A stretch of DNA of 64,000 nucleotides from Kappaphycus alvarezii (taxonomy: Eukaryota; Rhodophyta; Florideophyceae; Gigartinales; Solieriaceae): contig NADL03000464.1 in NCBI GenBank assembly GCA_002205965.3, positions 2,108,001 through 2,172,000 on the forward strand, given 5' to 3'. The notes under the pieces are model-generated. The model was not told the origin of the DNA. It did not search any database and saw nothing but the letters and a program-made list of their open reading frames with translations. Shown in pieces: positions 54,374 to 64,000 of this stretch. The translations under genes were made by a program, and so were the position numbers. Position 1 is the first letter of the stretch. Each line of letters opens with the position of its first letter.

Positions 54374-55536
54374 ATGTCCACTTTTTTGATCATGGTGCGC
54401 GCCATGAATACGAGAGCTGCGCACCAAGAAAAAGAAGACGCTGCACGGCGCGTGGGTCCAGACCCCTATATCATTCGTCCACGCAAACAGTCCCGACTCT
54501 CTCTGATAACTGATAGAACTCTGCATTCTCAAGTTTCTCCTCCCACTGTTGGAACTCCAGTGAAGCCAATCGAGGACTGCAATGATTTTTTGCCCTTAAA
54601 TGGGCCAGAATGTGAGCCTGAACCAATAGATGAGACCGTTTTTGCAATTGACCGCACACAGTACGAGATTGGTGGGGTAGTTCTGGGCAATGGCATACCA
54701 GTAGGTATACAGAAACTTAAGAGGGGAACATGGTAGGGATGCCAGACTTCTGTGGGCGATATCAGCTACTTTGAAATTTCACGTCAGTCGTTTACTGCTC
54801 CAGACTGTGGAGCGCGGCCTTTTTTCTTTCGAATAGAGGCACTGTATACGTCCATAGAAGAAGCACCACAGCAATACTCTCTGATAAATCGCCGCACTTT
54901 ACTGCGAGGTGCCATGCAGCATGGAATGAAACACTTTATCCTGGAAAATATCCTGAAATTCAAGCAGAACTCGGGGGTTGCGGTCATTACATGGGGAGGT
55001 GCAGGAAGTCGTACTCCAAATCCAGGGCTTTCGCAGTACAGTATGGTGTGCCAAGCTGCAGTGATATCATCCATGAACAAGGGAACTTGGACTGTGTGCC
55101 GTCCTCAATTGTGAACGCCGTGCAAGATTTTCGAGGGGAATCGAGAGTCAAAATTTCAAAACAAAAACTCCTCAAATCAATGAAAAACCCATCGAATCTT
55201 GGACAAGTAGGGGGAATGTTGCAAAGTCTTGGACTGAAATTTACGTTACGAGAAATAGGGTGTCGAAAGGAACTGCACGCAAGTAGAAGTTGTCGCGCGT
55301 TTGACATAGTTGCTTGACGGAAAAAGGGAGTGCGGCTTGTAAGACTTGTGTGAACTTCTGGGCGGCGAGTGGACCATTATATCCTTTTCAATGCCAACAA
55401 AGGCATTATTTTTGATCCGGCGGAATTTTTTGCTAGTCTTTTGTGCGCGGAGAGTTTGCGCTTATTTTTTGGGTCAAATATCTCTAACCTTGAACTCTCG
55501 GAGTTTAGGGCAATGGTAGAGCAAAATAAAATGTGA
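54374..55536 (+). pseudogene. Antisense ORF of copia-3, cysteine-peptidase-like
   Basis: Encoded opposite to pol and ending 50 bases from the RNase H end (tail-to-tail). The frame from 54374 (MNTRAAHQEKEDAARRV, basic RPRKQSR) crosses a TAG at 54734 and shifts near 55005 into a frame reading YGVPSCSDIIHEQ, NLDCVPSSIVNAVQDF, KLLKSMKNPSNLGQVGGMLQ and SLGLKFTLREIG. It continues through stops at about 55315 and 55351 with SGRRVDHYILFNANKGIIFD, EFFASLLC and LSEFRAMVEQNKM, ending TGA 55534-55536. A Cys at a helix start, a His before a strand and an Asp after it (FDP) are arranged as in C39-like and other papain-fold peptidases. About 385 residues if whole. It is related to 37814-38380. Family assignment is inference. 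Confidence 0.62.
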
Positions 55537-55565
55537 AAAAATGGCACCGATCAAGTAACCTATTC

Positions 55566-58500
55566 CGACCGCACTATCCACTGGTCAGGTACAACCTTCA
55601 GTTCCCCGGTGAGGGTGACTTCTCTGAATATGGCTTTGCTCTTCTTCTCTCAATATGGCTTTGCTCATCACCTTAGCCAATCTATCAGTGATGTTTTCAT
55701 GACTTCGGACGAAACCAATATCCAAAATCACTCTGTCCCTAGCTACTTTTCTCGCGGCCACGATGTCTAGCATTGAACGCTTTTCTGTGGTACGCAAACC
55801 CTTCGATATTACATCGAATAAACCCTTCGATATTACATCGAATAAACTCTCGCTGTCTGTGAACAATTGTAATGGGTATGTTTCTCCCTAAAACTGTTGC
55901 GAATTTCTTCGAAAGCATCACGGCCACATTGAACATATCACTAAACGCGATGACTTCGCCGGGCACCTCTGACCTCGTTATGCGCCTTGACTAGTAATAA
56001 TTGAAAGCGACGGGCTCCATCCTTTAATTCTCATCTGTGAGTAATATAATGTAGCCTCATTGTGATGACAAGTCCGTATTATTTGCATAAGAGGAATCAG
56101 AAAAACCGACTATCTTCATGGAGTCCTTGTACAACTTTCGGCTTTATACTTTATCTCTCCATCGTTGGTCGACTTTATTGCCAACAAAAAGCGTCCGGGA
56201 AGCACAGTACCATCTTGGGGGGTTTACTTTTTCAGAATCACCTTAAAATTCCAATGTTCGATGAGTCCACTGATTTCCTTTCGCTTGGCTTCTTTCATCT
56301 CTGGGCTATGTACCCGCTCGTCAAACTCTTCGATAATCTCAGTTTCCATTATTTCCAGTTCGCACGGCGATCTGAATTACGCTAAACCATTGAAAAGATC
56401 AACCATAAACCCATGTAGCAAATTCTCGGCGGTGTGATACGGCGTAATTTGAGCAACATTAAAGGGGAGGGCCGGACTATTCGGTGGATTGCGAAAGAAT
56501 ACCAATTTTTGTTCATAGTTAACTCTCTCAATCTCGAACGGGCTCAGCCATTCACCAATACGGTTATTGATCTGCTTCTCGCGCTACAAAAGTACTTTGT
56601 CCCCTGGTTGATAACTTATTTCGCAAAATGCCGGCACTTTATGAAGTAGAGCGCGTCGTAACTTCAAGCCATCAATCTGACTCTCCATCTCTTTGCGAGC
56701 TATCTGAGCAGTTTTTGCTCGTTTTGCGGGGGAAAGATGGCTCGAGCGCGATTATAGAGGAATTCGCAAAACACTAGGGCGGATGTGACAAGTCCTTCTG
56801 GTCCCAGGCTGTCGTTCATTGCCTCTAAGCGCACGCAAGAGCTAACTTCTTATAAATATCTGGCTTTGAAGCTCTGATTTTGCGGAACGTCGTTCGCAGC
56901 GGCTCATGTTATCTTTCGCCTAAAACTAGACTTGAGTGAGCTTCTACTCCAGTCTGGCCAACGGCGACATTCGATACTCGTGCAATTTGAAGGAACGTCT
57001 TTCCAAATTGCGAACCTTGATCAGTAATGATCTTATTGGGAAGTCCCGTATGTACAGATGCCCAACACTCAATTATAGTTGTCCAACTATCTTCAGCTGT
57101 CACGCTCGGCAGAAATCTTGCCGCACTGAACCTTGTTCCCTCATCTACGATGTGAATAATCGGTTCATTATCAATATAAATTATGTCCATGATGATACAC
57201 TCATTAAACTTGACGTTCTCAGCTCCCAGGGTAACTTGTAATCTTATCGGAGTGTGCTGAATCTTCTGGAAAGGATCACAGTGCTTTAATAACTCCTGTA
57301 GCGTCTCTGTCTCAGGAGCTGCCTCGTCTGGACGCGATCTCTTGATAAAATTATAGAGCTTTTTCGCCGTGGAATGGACTGCCGGTGTAGTTTCGAAAGC
57401 TGTGATTGAGTAAAGTACATTTCATTAGAGAATCGAATGGGAATATAAAGATGAGGGCTCTGGGACCGAATCATTGGAATTGACCACTCATCAAAGTAGA
57501 CGGTGTTCCCGTTATCAGTGACATGCGGGATCCTTTCCACGAGCCTGTTCGAAACGGTACACGGGGTGAAAGACTCTCTGTCCATAGCGTCCAATCCAAG
57601 CAAGGTCGGAATATCTGCTTCGACAATGTCTAGAGTTACCGTGAATCTTGGTATGCCAGCGGAAGCATCAATATGGAGAATTATTTGGCCCAATGACTTG
57701 TACGGAGAGTCAGAAAAGCGGAACCGGTTTCGAAAAGGCAGAATACACTTCCGGTGGGTTCCAAGAACACTGCCAATCCTGTTATGTTCTTAGCCACCAA
57801 CTACAGAAGATGGTGCTCCGGTGTCGCCAGCATGTGCACGAAATAGTCAGCCTTCTGGGATGTGGGGAGTATCTTTCTGACGAGCACGGACGCCGTACAT
57901 CTGAAGGGTTTCATTGATGTCCTGCGAAATTTCTCCATTGAAATTGTTATCTTTGAACATCTGTCGCACATAATTTACCTTTCGGGAGTCATCTGGCCCA
58001 TAAGGATGACGGTCATTAACATCCGTTGGATTCTGACTAGGATACTAGTCCCTTACTTTGGCGTTTTAATCAAGGTTATCATTTTTCATCTGCTCCCCAG
58101 AGGTTCCCGCCACGTATGAAGTCGCTCCACCAGTGGGAGGAACGCAAAAGGGCGACAAGGTAGATCGTAAATTCCTGTGGATCCTTGAGCAGGAGCTTGA
58201 ACAGCTTCAGCTGGATGGTGAATGACACGGTCACTGCCGTTATTTTGTACCCTTTCTGGGCCGGCTTGGAAACTATTACTGGAACCATGCTGTTCCATAA
58301 ACTTAGCAACCACATCCTGTGTGAACTCATGGGTGCAATTAACGAGATTTCAAAGCCAAATATTGGTGCGAACAGACTTGTCGTTCTTGTCGGAATCCGA
58401 AATCCTAACATCGTCGATAAATTCAACGTAAATCTCCTCGAATCCATAGATTTCGACAACCTTAAACAAGACCTTGATTTTAAAAAGCGGCAATGCAAAA

Positions 58501-58590
58501 TATTTCTCAGCGAAGATACTCTGCGGAGCTGAAAGAAGTTCGGCCATGTACTCAGCAGTATCTTCAGGATCTGGGAGGGAAAAGCTCATT
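55566..58590 (-). pseudogene. Copia-3 gag-pol with RT deletion
   Basis: Gag: 58590-58100 (MSFSLPDPEDTAEYMAELL, DVVAKFMEQHGSSNSFQ). Protease: AGDTGAPSSVVGG at about 57826 (active site DTGA), then LGQIILHIDASAGIPRFTV and EADIPTLLGLDAMD. Integrase core: MDIIYIDNEPIIHIVDEGTR, TGLPNKIITDQGSQFGKTF, GQTGVEAHSSLVLGER (57190-56909), then HEPLRTTFRKI. RT begins with LPGRFLLAIKSTNDGEIKYK (to about 56139) and then jumps, within some 20 bases, to RNase H: KIVGFSDSSYANNTDLSSQ (56116), EVIAFSDMFNVAVMLSK, TDSESLFDVISKG, ILDIGFVRSHENITDRLAK. The order protease-integrase-RT-RNase H is copia. Frameshifts and stops are numerous. Confidence 0.82.
55796..55843. repeat. Perfect 24-bp tandem duplication in the copia-3 RNase H
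   Basis: The unit AAACCCTTCGATATTACATC plus GAAT occurs twice in a row. It is in frame and repeats the residues FDVISKGL of the RNase H block, so length is changed by exactly eight codons. Confidence 0.85.
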
Positions 58591-58895
58591 CAGGCCTCGA
58601 ACCGGATGGCGGATCCGGTATGGCAAAATACTCCAACTAAGCCTTGGCTGCGTTCAATATCTTAACAGGAAGATCATCATTCAAAGAGGATGTGTATAAC
58701 ATATTCAATATCTGATCACACTTCTGCTTGAACTAGTTGCGGGAAAGCGACAACATTTTCAGCGGCCACAAAGCGAACTCTCCGTTGTGTAAATCTTCTC
58801 AAAAGCGACGGCGATATGGACAAGAAGAAAGAAGAGAGGCTACTAAAATCTTGTAGTACGATCTGCTCAATAGAAAGGGGGAAACGAATCCGGAT

Positions 58896-59204
58896 TGTCG
58901 TGTTACCTCTATCAGTGGCAGTTCTAAGTCTGTACAATCAGCTTTATCAGTCAACAGTAAGTTAAAGGAACTGCAGGGGAAGATGGGAGGGTAGGTGAGA
59001 AAATCTTATTGGTAAGAAATGCTGACTCTGTGGCGTAAGCGGAGCTACAGATTCTGCAGAATCAGACGTATCATTACTTTTTCATGATCGGTCGACTCTG
59101 ACAGCGAGGAGGGGCTGAGCTCGTAGATATTTACCATTCAAACGTGTGAAACACGGCGTCCAAGATTTAGTGTGCTCTTGGGCATTGCAGTGTAAAGACT
59201 GACA
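58896..59204 (-). repeat. 5' LTR of copia-3
   Basis: On the + strand it starts TGTCGTGTTACCTC and ends AAAGACTGACA. Pair of 53908-54210. The flanking minus-strand sequence inward (ATCCGGATTCG) is the primer-site position, but it does not match a primer site I recognise. Confidence 0.8.
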
Positions 59205-59621
59205 ACAACCATGCCCTTTTGGTGGTTTTGGGTGCTGTCCTGCAACCATCAGGTTGTGCGCTTCCAAAATTTAGAAAAGATCTCGGGGGCTGTAGGGGCG
59301 GCGCAAGATATTATATCATACAGTAGGTCTCAAAGCCAGTTATTGGATATTTCGCAAAATGGTCGCCTGTATGCGAAAGATGGGAACATCCCAAAAAATA
59401 TCTCTTGAAAATGCCATCATACCGCCGAGTACTACAGAAGCAGAGTCTGCAGAGACCTGATTTGATTAGATTCTAAAAACCTAACTAACATCGCTAGGTC
59501 ACTGATTCATAGTGCAGTCATCAAATTAAAATGCAGTACTCATTGAATTGAGTAAATGATACAGCATTGTACCATACCTTACATTGCTGCGTACAAAAAT
59601 TCGTGCCATGCAAGCAGAACG
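59205..59621. other. Spacer between copia-3 and Harbinger relic 2
   Basis: One 65-codon + frame (59211-59408) without similarity. No repeat boundary was found. Confidence 0.4.
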
Positions 59622-60948
59622 TCACACATCTCCACTTGACTGGCGCCCAATGCGCAAACTTGATGAGCTACGGAACTGAACGTCCATTCTTTCTCTCTTC
59701 TCGCGGCAATAACTTTCCTGTAGCTTTCCTATTTTCTCGGCTGTCGAAACCCCAATATTTAAAAGGCGGTTGTGTATGCGGCAAAAAACATCAAAATCTT
59801 CAATTCTCAAAGGATGCATGCGAAAGTGCAGGTTTGTCAAAACGACGCAAACCTTGAAATAACTGTCGTAACTAGATTCCCCACACCTCCACTTCGATTG
59901 CATTGCAGTCCACAGTCCGAACAATCGTCCGAAATAGTTCTAGACCGAGAGCCGATCTGAATAGATGCGGTCGTTGGGATATTGCTCGGACATTGTTAAA
60001 AATCCATTGTGCCGCTTTTTTCCGGCAGCACTTTTCGCACATATTCTGCAATCCCCTGATACCCCTTATCCGCCAAAACCGCCCATGGACAAGGATGCTC
60101 TTCCGAAAACTCCCAACTGTCTTCCCTAACTTGCTCTTGTCCCTTCTTTTCCAAATTTTCGGCGTGAAAATGGAGGGTGTTTTGAAGTATAGTTACATCG
60201 GTTGTAGACCCTGGATGGTGCTTCGAGCAACCAAGTGCAAGCCCATTCGGCAATACTTGCACCTCTGTCTTGTATCCATACAGTTTATGCTTTCCGCAAA
60301 AATACACTTTTCCCTCCTGCATAGAACCGCTCAGCCTACATGCCTGTTGAAACGTCACATCGGTTGCATATCTCGCGTAGCTGTAATTTTTTAAAAGCGT
60401 CTTTTCGTTCCGCAATTTTTCCATAGAGTACTGCGCACCAACAGCAACAAGTGCTGACTCAAGCATGAAGTCGCTTGCTATGCGAACGAACGTATTGGCC
60501 ATTCCCTCGAATGATGGCCCTTTCCGTCCAAAAACACGAGCCAGAAAATCCCATTGGACTCAATTCTTTTCAACAGTCATCATCATGAAGAATACATCCT
60601 TGCCACCCTCATTACTTTTCCTTCTTCTCCCAGTGTTGTAGTGCGTTGAGACATAGTCTGAAAAAAAGGCCCATATGCATTCAAATTCGGTGGTGTTAAA
60701 ATTAGTCATCTTTAGCACTGCCTCGCTTTCCCCCACTTCAAAGAAGCGATCCAAATGGGGCATTATTTTTCTACTTCTTCGTCAGAGTCCTGCCGTCCGC
60801 CACACCTATAGGAGTTGAAGCCCGCCTCCCGCTCTACAGCTGCTTCGGCAAGGAGCCGGATCCCGTTGGTGGCTTCGTTAATTGACAATAGGGAAGGGGA
60901 ATGGGGCGGGGATGCAGTTTTGGTTGTCTGGTTGGATAGGTGTTGCAT
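59622..60948 (-). pseudogene. PIF/Harbinger transposase pseudogene 2
   Basis: The most complete Harbinger copy. In minus order: MQHLSNQTTKTASPP start (60948), LLAEAAVEREAGFNSYR and GGRQDSDEEVEK, a stop, HLDRFFEVGESEAVLKMTNF, FECIWAFFSDYV, TGRRRKSNEGGKDVFFMM, a TGA near 60557, QWDFLARVFGRKGPSFEGM, then the DDE_4 domain: ARYATDVTFQQACR (first Asp), VYFCGKHKLYGYKTEVQVLP, WAVLADKGYQGIAEYV (second Asp) and, after a frame change, DRIYSDRLSV then NYFGRLFGLWTAM (third acidic position eroded; normally VENFFGRL), LTNLHFRMHPLR, and a basic tail to 59622. Only a few lesions separate it from an open gene of about 430 codons. Confidence 0.88.
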
Positions 60949-61759
60949 GTTGCAGTTGTTGAATCAAAGATCAGGAAAGCAAACCCAGCGGTTTTGTGTT
61001 ATGAGGTGATGGATTTGGATGAATAATACCTTTATTGCGTGGGAGACCGGGTAAAACACTGAACAGACTGTATTTTCAAAAAAAAGGTGGTCCTTTTCTA
61101 TCCCACCTTTTTTGCTTCGAAGTATTCAAATCGCACCAAAAAGTCGGGCCTTCTATTTTCTCAGGTACAAACTTAATAAAACTTGTGAATTGTTTTTTTC
61201 GCAGGTCTATAATGAATTATTTATCTTTACCTAGTAGACCTTTAGTGCAATTATATGCCTCACTCGTACTCACCCTGTCATATACAAATCGAATAGGGAT
61301 ATAACCAAATAATTTGAGTGATCAAATGAAAACTAGGGATGTCATGGAGGAGATATTAATTAAAAAATCAAAATTCTCGCCATTTGTCACGGCGTAAACC
61401 AGGAAATGATTGAGTGTTTGTGCAAACAACAGTTTTCTCCCAGTGAAACCGAGTTATTCCTGAAATCACTGGGTATTCTATGTAATCCCTCCATCTCCTC
61501 CCCTTTTCCGCCGAAAATGCAACATCGATTCCTTCCCCCGAGTGCTCCCGCGTCGCCCATCGATCCTAAGGCCTCAGGAGGCTGTTGTATGTAGTTAACG
61601 CGGGAAATCCCTGGAGGACTTTTAGAGTGGCGCCAAAATAGCGTAAATGTGCAAGCTGCTTGCTTTCATAGTAGTCTAGTAAAATAAAGATAATCGTAAA
61701 GTTCGAAAAAGTCCGCTGTCTGGGCTTCTGTAAATTTGGGAGAGCACACCAATACTACA
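60949..61759. other. Interval between two divergent Harbinger relics
   Basis: Should hold the 5' ends of both elements. An 89-codon + frame (61035-61304) has no similarity. No matching terminal inverted repeats were identified by eye. Confidence 0.4.
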
Positions 61760-63012
61760 ATGGAGACATTGCCGCCGGGAATGAATGTTCTTCGAGTAGT
61801 TGCGGAACTCTAAGCCGATCGCCAAGCCGCACTCAAAGAATTTTTCATCTACCCTCAAGAAACCGAGTCAGAATCAGACAACGGGGAAAGTGTTTCACCA
61901 GTGATTCACATTTTTATTGAGCAAAGTGGGACAACTGCTTCCGTGGAGATGACCAATTTTTCAGTCCCTGAGATGTAGGCGGTTTGGGCCTTTTGAAGCT
62001 GCATTTGGCAAAGAAGTTGAATGTCGGGAGAGGTCGGAAATATCGGCATACTGCTAAGGATACCCTTTTAATAACACTGACTACTCCTGAACACGCGGGT
62101 GCGTGGGAACACAACGGTAGGATGTTTGGGATTAAAGGGCTGACGTATGAGAGAATGATTCTGACGTTTAACGAGAAGATCACGCCAAAGATATATAAGA
62201 CAGCCGTCTCGAATACGGAGCGAAATTCAATTATGGCGCATCTCATTAAGAAGAACGACACATTTCGTAATTACAAGTTTGCATTATAGTCCACGGACGT
62301 CACGTTTCACAACACTAACCGCCCAACCGGAAATCATGACGAGGCCAAACATTACTTCTGCAACAAACACAAACTTTATGGTTACAAAACAGAGGATTCT
62401 GTCTTACCAAACGGATTTGCGATTGGGTGCACGAAGCATGCGCCTGGGTCGGTTTCGGATTTTGCAATTTTCTGTAAGAATTTACGGTTTCATGAGAATA
62501 ATCTCGCCACAACTGAGAATGAGGCGATGGAGATTTCTTATAATGGCTTGTTGGCTGGTTCGTATCGGCATCAATTGGCTGTATTGATGGACAAGGGGTA
62601 TTAGGGTGCTACAGAATATTGCCGTGCCATACATCCAAAGAAGAAACCGAAGGGTGGGGAGCTATCTTTAGAGAAAATTCGGGTCAATCGAGACATAAGC
62701 TAAGATCGTATTGTGGTTGAGAATTACTTTGGAGGGATGTCTACTCTGTGGGCTATTATGAATCACCGCTGGCGTTGGGACGAGAGGAACCATGATGTTG
62801 TTTTCAGGCTTTGTCTAGCCCTCACAAATTTTCATCTCAAATGGCATGCTCCCAGGGATGAAGATGGATCCCCCGCAAGGCTGTATCAGAAAAAACCGTT
62901 AGGGATTGGTATGAGAAAGGCTGAGAAACGTTGGCTCTCCTAGGAGAGGTACCGTGCGAGGAGAAAGGCGCGGATGAATGCTGAGCTCGGGGGCGGGAGG
63001 TCTGCTTCGTAG
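61760..63012 (+). pseudogene. PIF/Harbinger transposase pseudogene 3
   Basis: Start METLPPGMNVLRVVAEL (61760), a stop, SDNGESVSPVIHIFIEQSG, SVEMTNFSVPEM, a frameshift near 61980, NGRMFGIKGLTYERMILTF, a stop at 62287, then the catalytic domain in one frame: STDVTFHNTNRPTGNHDE (first Asp), HYFCNKHKLYGYKTEDSVLP, HQLAVLMDKGY, stop (62602), GATEYCRAIHPKKKPKGG, stop (62701), DRIVVENYFGGMSTLWAIM (Glu of the triad), VVFRLCLALTNFHLKWHAP, stop (62941), ERYRARRKARMNAEL, ending at TAG 63010. Compared with copy 2 it is roughly half identical in the catalytic core, so it is a separate subfamily. Confidence 0.87.
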
Positions 63013-63484
63013 AGTGGAGGCGCGGCAATGTTGGATATGCTTGATGAGTAAGCTGTTATTGTGCAGTCTCATCATCTATACCGGTGGCGTCTGTTTTTCC
63101 TTTTTTACATTGTTTTTGAGTAAAACGTATGTCTTTGCGTATATACACAATCATGTACTCGACCTCCCCAGGCTTTTGAAAAATTACTGCATCGTTTCAG
63201 TTTAAACCATTGACAACTTCGTAACCATTAAGTTACTGACTTAGAGATCTAGTACATATTGTTTTCTTGTATTTTGGGGTTTTACCACACCCCCCCATAG
63301 TCAATTGATAAATCTTGTGTGATGACAACCGTAAGTCAGATTTAATGTTCTTTCAGTAAGAATATTCACAATCGCATGGTTTGCACTGATGCTAACTGTA
63401 TACATTGCCTTATTTCCTGCGAGTTCGTAGATTTCCCGTACGTACTCAATTAGAATTATAGACAACCAGTCATAATGAAGCTGG
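63013..63484. other. Spacer
   Basis: A 75-codon + frame (62978-63205) runs out of the transposase tail and is hydrophobic, but has no recognised similarity. Presumably the 3' region of Harbinger relic 3. Confidence 0.4.
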
Positions 63485-63994
63485 TTGCCAGCCATCAGAC
63501 TAGCTCTCGATGCATTGAATACTTTGGCTATATGTGCTCTTGGTCTTCAATTGAGTAAAAGGAACAAGGTCTTCCTTTTGCAACAGAATGGGATTATGCT
63601 CCAATCTGGCAGGATTCCAGAGAGCCCTGCCAGATTTGGGTCCTTGTGTCGTTGCCTTCATCTTAACACACTCATCACTCTCTGTCTACCGAACCCCTCA
63701 CGCTCATCATCTGTCGATGATGGGAAGCCCTTATCTTCTTCGGGATCCGCCCCCATCACATTCAACCCCGAAGTCACCTATGGGCAAGCGTACACTAGGC
63801 GCGCAGGCGAGGCTATTACGAGCATGGAGACGACCACCGGTTTGCCTCTGCAGGGTCCGTATGGAACTGAGCGCCTGTGGATGCCGGTTAGCTGGATGGA
63901 TTGGTGTGACTCTAATTCTGTGAAAGGCGACGACGTTAATTGGGACGTCGCCGACCCATTAGAGCCAGATTCGATTGAGGACGAGGATCAGTAG
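63485..63994 (+). CDS. Hypothetical 169-residue protein near the window edge
   Basis: An ATG-to-TAG frame. The first half is Leu/Ser/Arg-rich, with NPSRSSSVDDGKPLSSSGS. The second half reads NPEVTYGQAYTRRAGEAITS, WMPVSWMDWCDSNSVKGDD and an acidic tail, NWDVADPLEPDSIEDEDQ. GC content rises to normal coding level from about 63600. No family is recognised. It may be an exon or an accessory ORF of a transposon continuing beyond the window. A 111-codon frame overlaps it in another phase, so coding status is uncertain. Confidence 0.35.
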   Translation: MPAIRLALDALNTLAICALGLQLSKRNKVFLLQQNGIMLQSGRIPESPARFGSLCRCLHLNTLITLCLPNPSRSSSVDDGKPLSSSGSAPITFNPEVTYGQAYTRRAGEAITSMETTTGLPLQGPYGTERLWMPVSWMDWCDSNSVKGDDVNWDVADPLEPDSIEDEDQ

Positions 63995-64000
63995 GTGTTG

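Larger units (their letters stand above)
53908..59204 (-). mobile_element. Ty1/copia-type element with LTRs, deleted RT and an antisense ORF (copia-3)
   Basis: A minus-strand element about 5.3 kb long. Direct repeats 53908-54210 and 58896-59204 are its 3' and 5' LTRs, about 80% identical by eye. On the minus strand they start TGTCAGTCTTTACACTG or TGTCAATCTTTACACTG. A polypurine tract (54224-54211) abuts the 3' LTR. Internally, in minus order: leader, gag, protease (DTGA), integrase, the first few residues of RT, RNase H, then a + strand (antisense) ORF at 54374-55536. The RT core is deleted. LTR divergence indicates an old insertion. Confidence 0.8.

Noticed and set aside
54784..55307. Minus-strand frames at 54784-55080 and 54987-55307 as the sense-strand continuation of copia-3 pol.
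   Set aside because: They show no pol motif and lie beyond RNase H; the + strand reading is matched by the antisense ORF of copia-2, so these are shadows.
61760..63012. C-to-T biased mutation (RIP-like) as the cause of the TAG/TAA stops in Harbinger copy 3.
   Set aside because: Only one of the stops is clearly CAG to TAG, and others need different changes; a two-copy alignment would be required.
1..64000. CRISPR arrays, bacterial operons, rRNA, or prokaryotic origin.
   Set aside because: No spaced direct repeats, no ribosome-binding-site/operon structure, no rRNA-like sequence; retrotransposons, chromodomain, and a mitochondrial ADCK-type gene point to a eukaryote.
1..64000. tRNA genes.
   Set aside because: I looked for B-box-like GGTTCGANTCC with a matching acceptor stem and saw none I could support by eye; a tRNAscan-SE run would be decisive.

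Overview
This is eukaryotic nuclear DNA from a repeat-rich, gene-poor region. I see one convincingly intact host gene, an uninterrupted ABC1/ADCK1-type kinase (26619-28439, + strand). Almost everything else is transposable elements at different stages of decay: Ty1/copia, Ty3/gypsy chromovirus, non-LTR elements with an R2-like restriction-like endonuclease tail, Tc1/mariner, hAT and PIF/Harbinger. Intronless host genes inside large fields of degraded LTR elements would fit a compact-gene alga such as a red seaweed. That placement is an inference from style, not something the sequence proves.

Layout. 0-3.3 kb: unrecognised coding debris, a copia fragment, the 3' end of a non-LTR element (copy A), and a gypsy RT scrap. 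4.66-5.49 kb: a GC-rich noncoding repeat made of many short perfect hairpins, with a second partial copy at 9.8 kb. 5.5-14.3 kb: AT-rich, mostly uninterpretable, with a 5'-truncated non-LTR copy (B) at 8.5 kb. 14.3-14.7 kb: a small element with palindromic ends. 14.83-15.29 kb: a solo LTR. 17.376-23.573 kb: a complete minus-strand chromovirus of the same family, with near-identical LTRs but broken genes. 24.0-25.0 kb: two adjacent non-LTR 3' ends (C, D) on the minus strand. 26.6-28.4 kb: the kinase gene. 30.24-31.76 kb: a Tc1-like element inserted at a TA next to non-LTR copy E. 33.0-38.6 kb: a decayed copia element on the + strand. 38.7-40 kb: another integrase/gag remnant. 41.3-43.4 kb: a hAT transposase pseudogene. 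43.4-52.9 kb: largely unreadable, with one interesting unknown gene relic at 50.9-51.6 kb. 52.9-53.8 kb: Harbinger relic 1. 53.9-59.2 kb: a minus-strand copia element with recognisable LTRs. 59.6-63.0 kb: two divergently oriented Harbinger transposase pseudogenes.

Most interesting point. The two copia elements (33-38.6 kb on +, 53.9-59.2 kb on -) each carry an extra open frame on the strand opposite to pol, in the same place: tail-to-tail with pol, between RNase H and the 3' LTR. The two antisense products are related. They share an NLGxVxxxLQ block, a GVxLxR block and a VDH block followed by ExFAxxLC. One has a DCVPSS segment, so together they resemble a Cys/His/Asp papain-like or C39-like peptidase fold. 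A conserved antisense gene in a copia lineage is the best candidate here for an undescribed system.

Nothing in the window is arranged as an operon. Transposition is probably dead for nearly every element seen, since each recognised transposase or pol carries stops, frameshifts or deletions.
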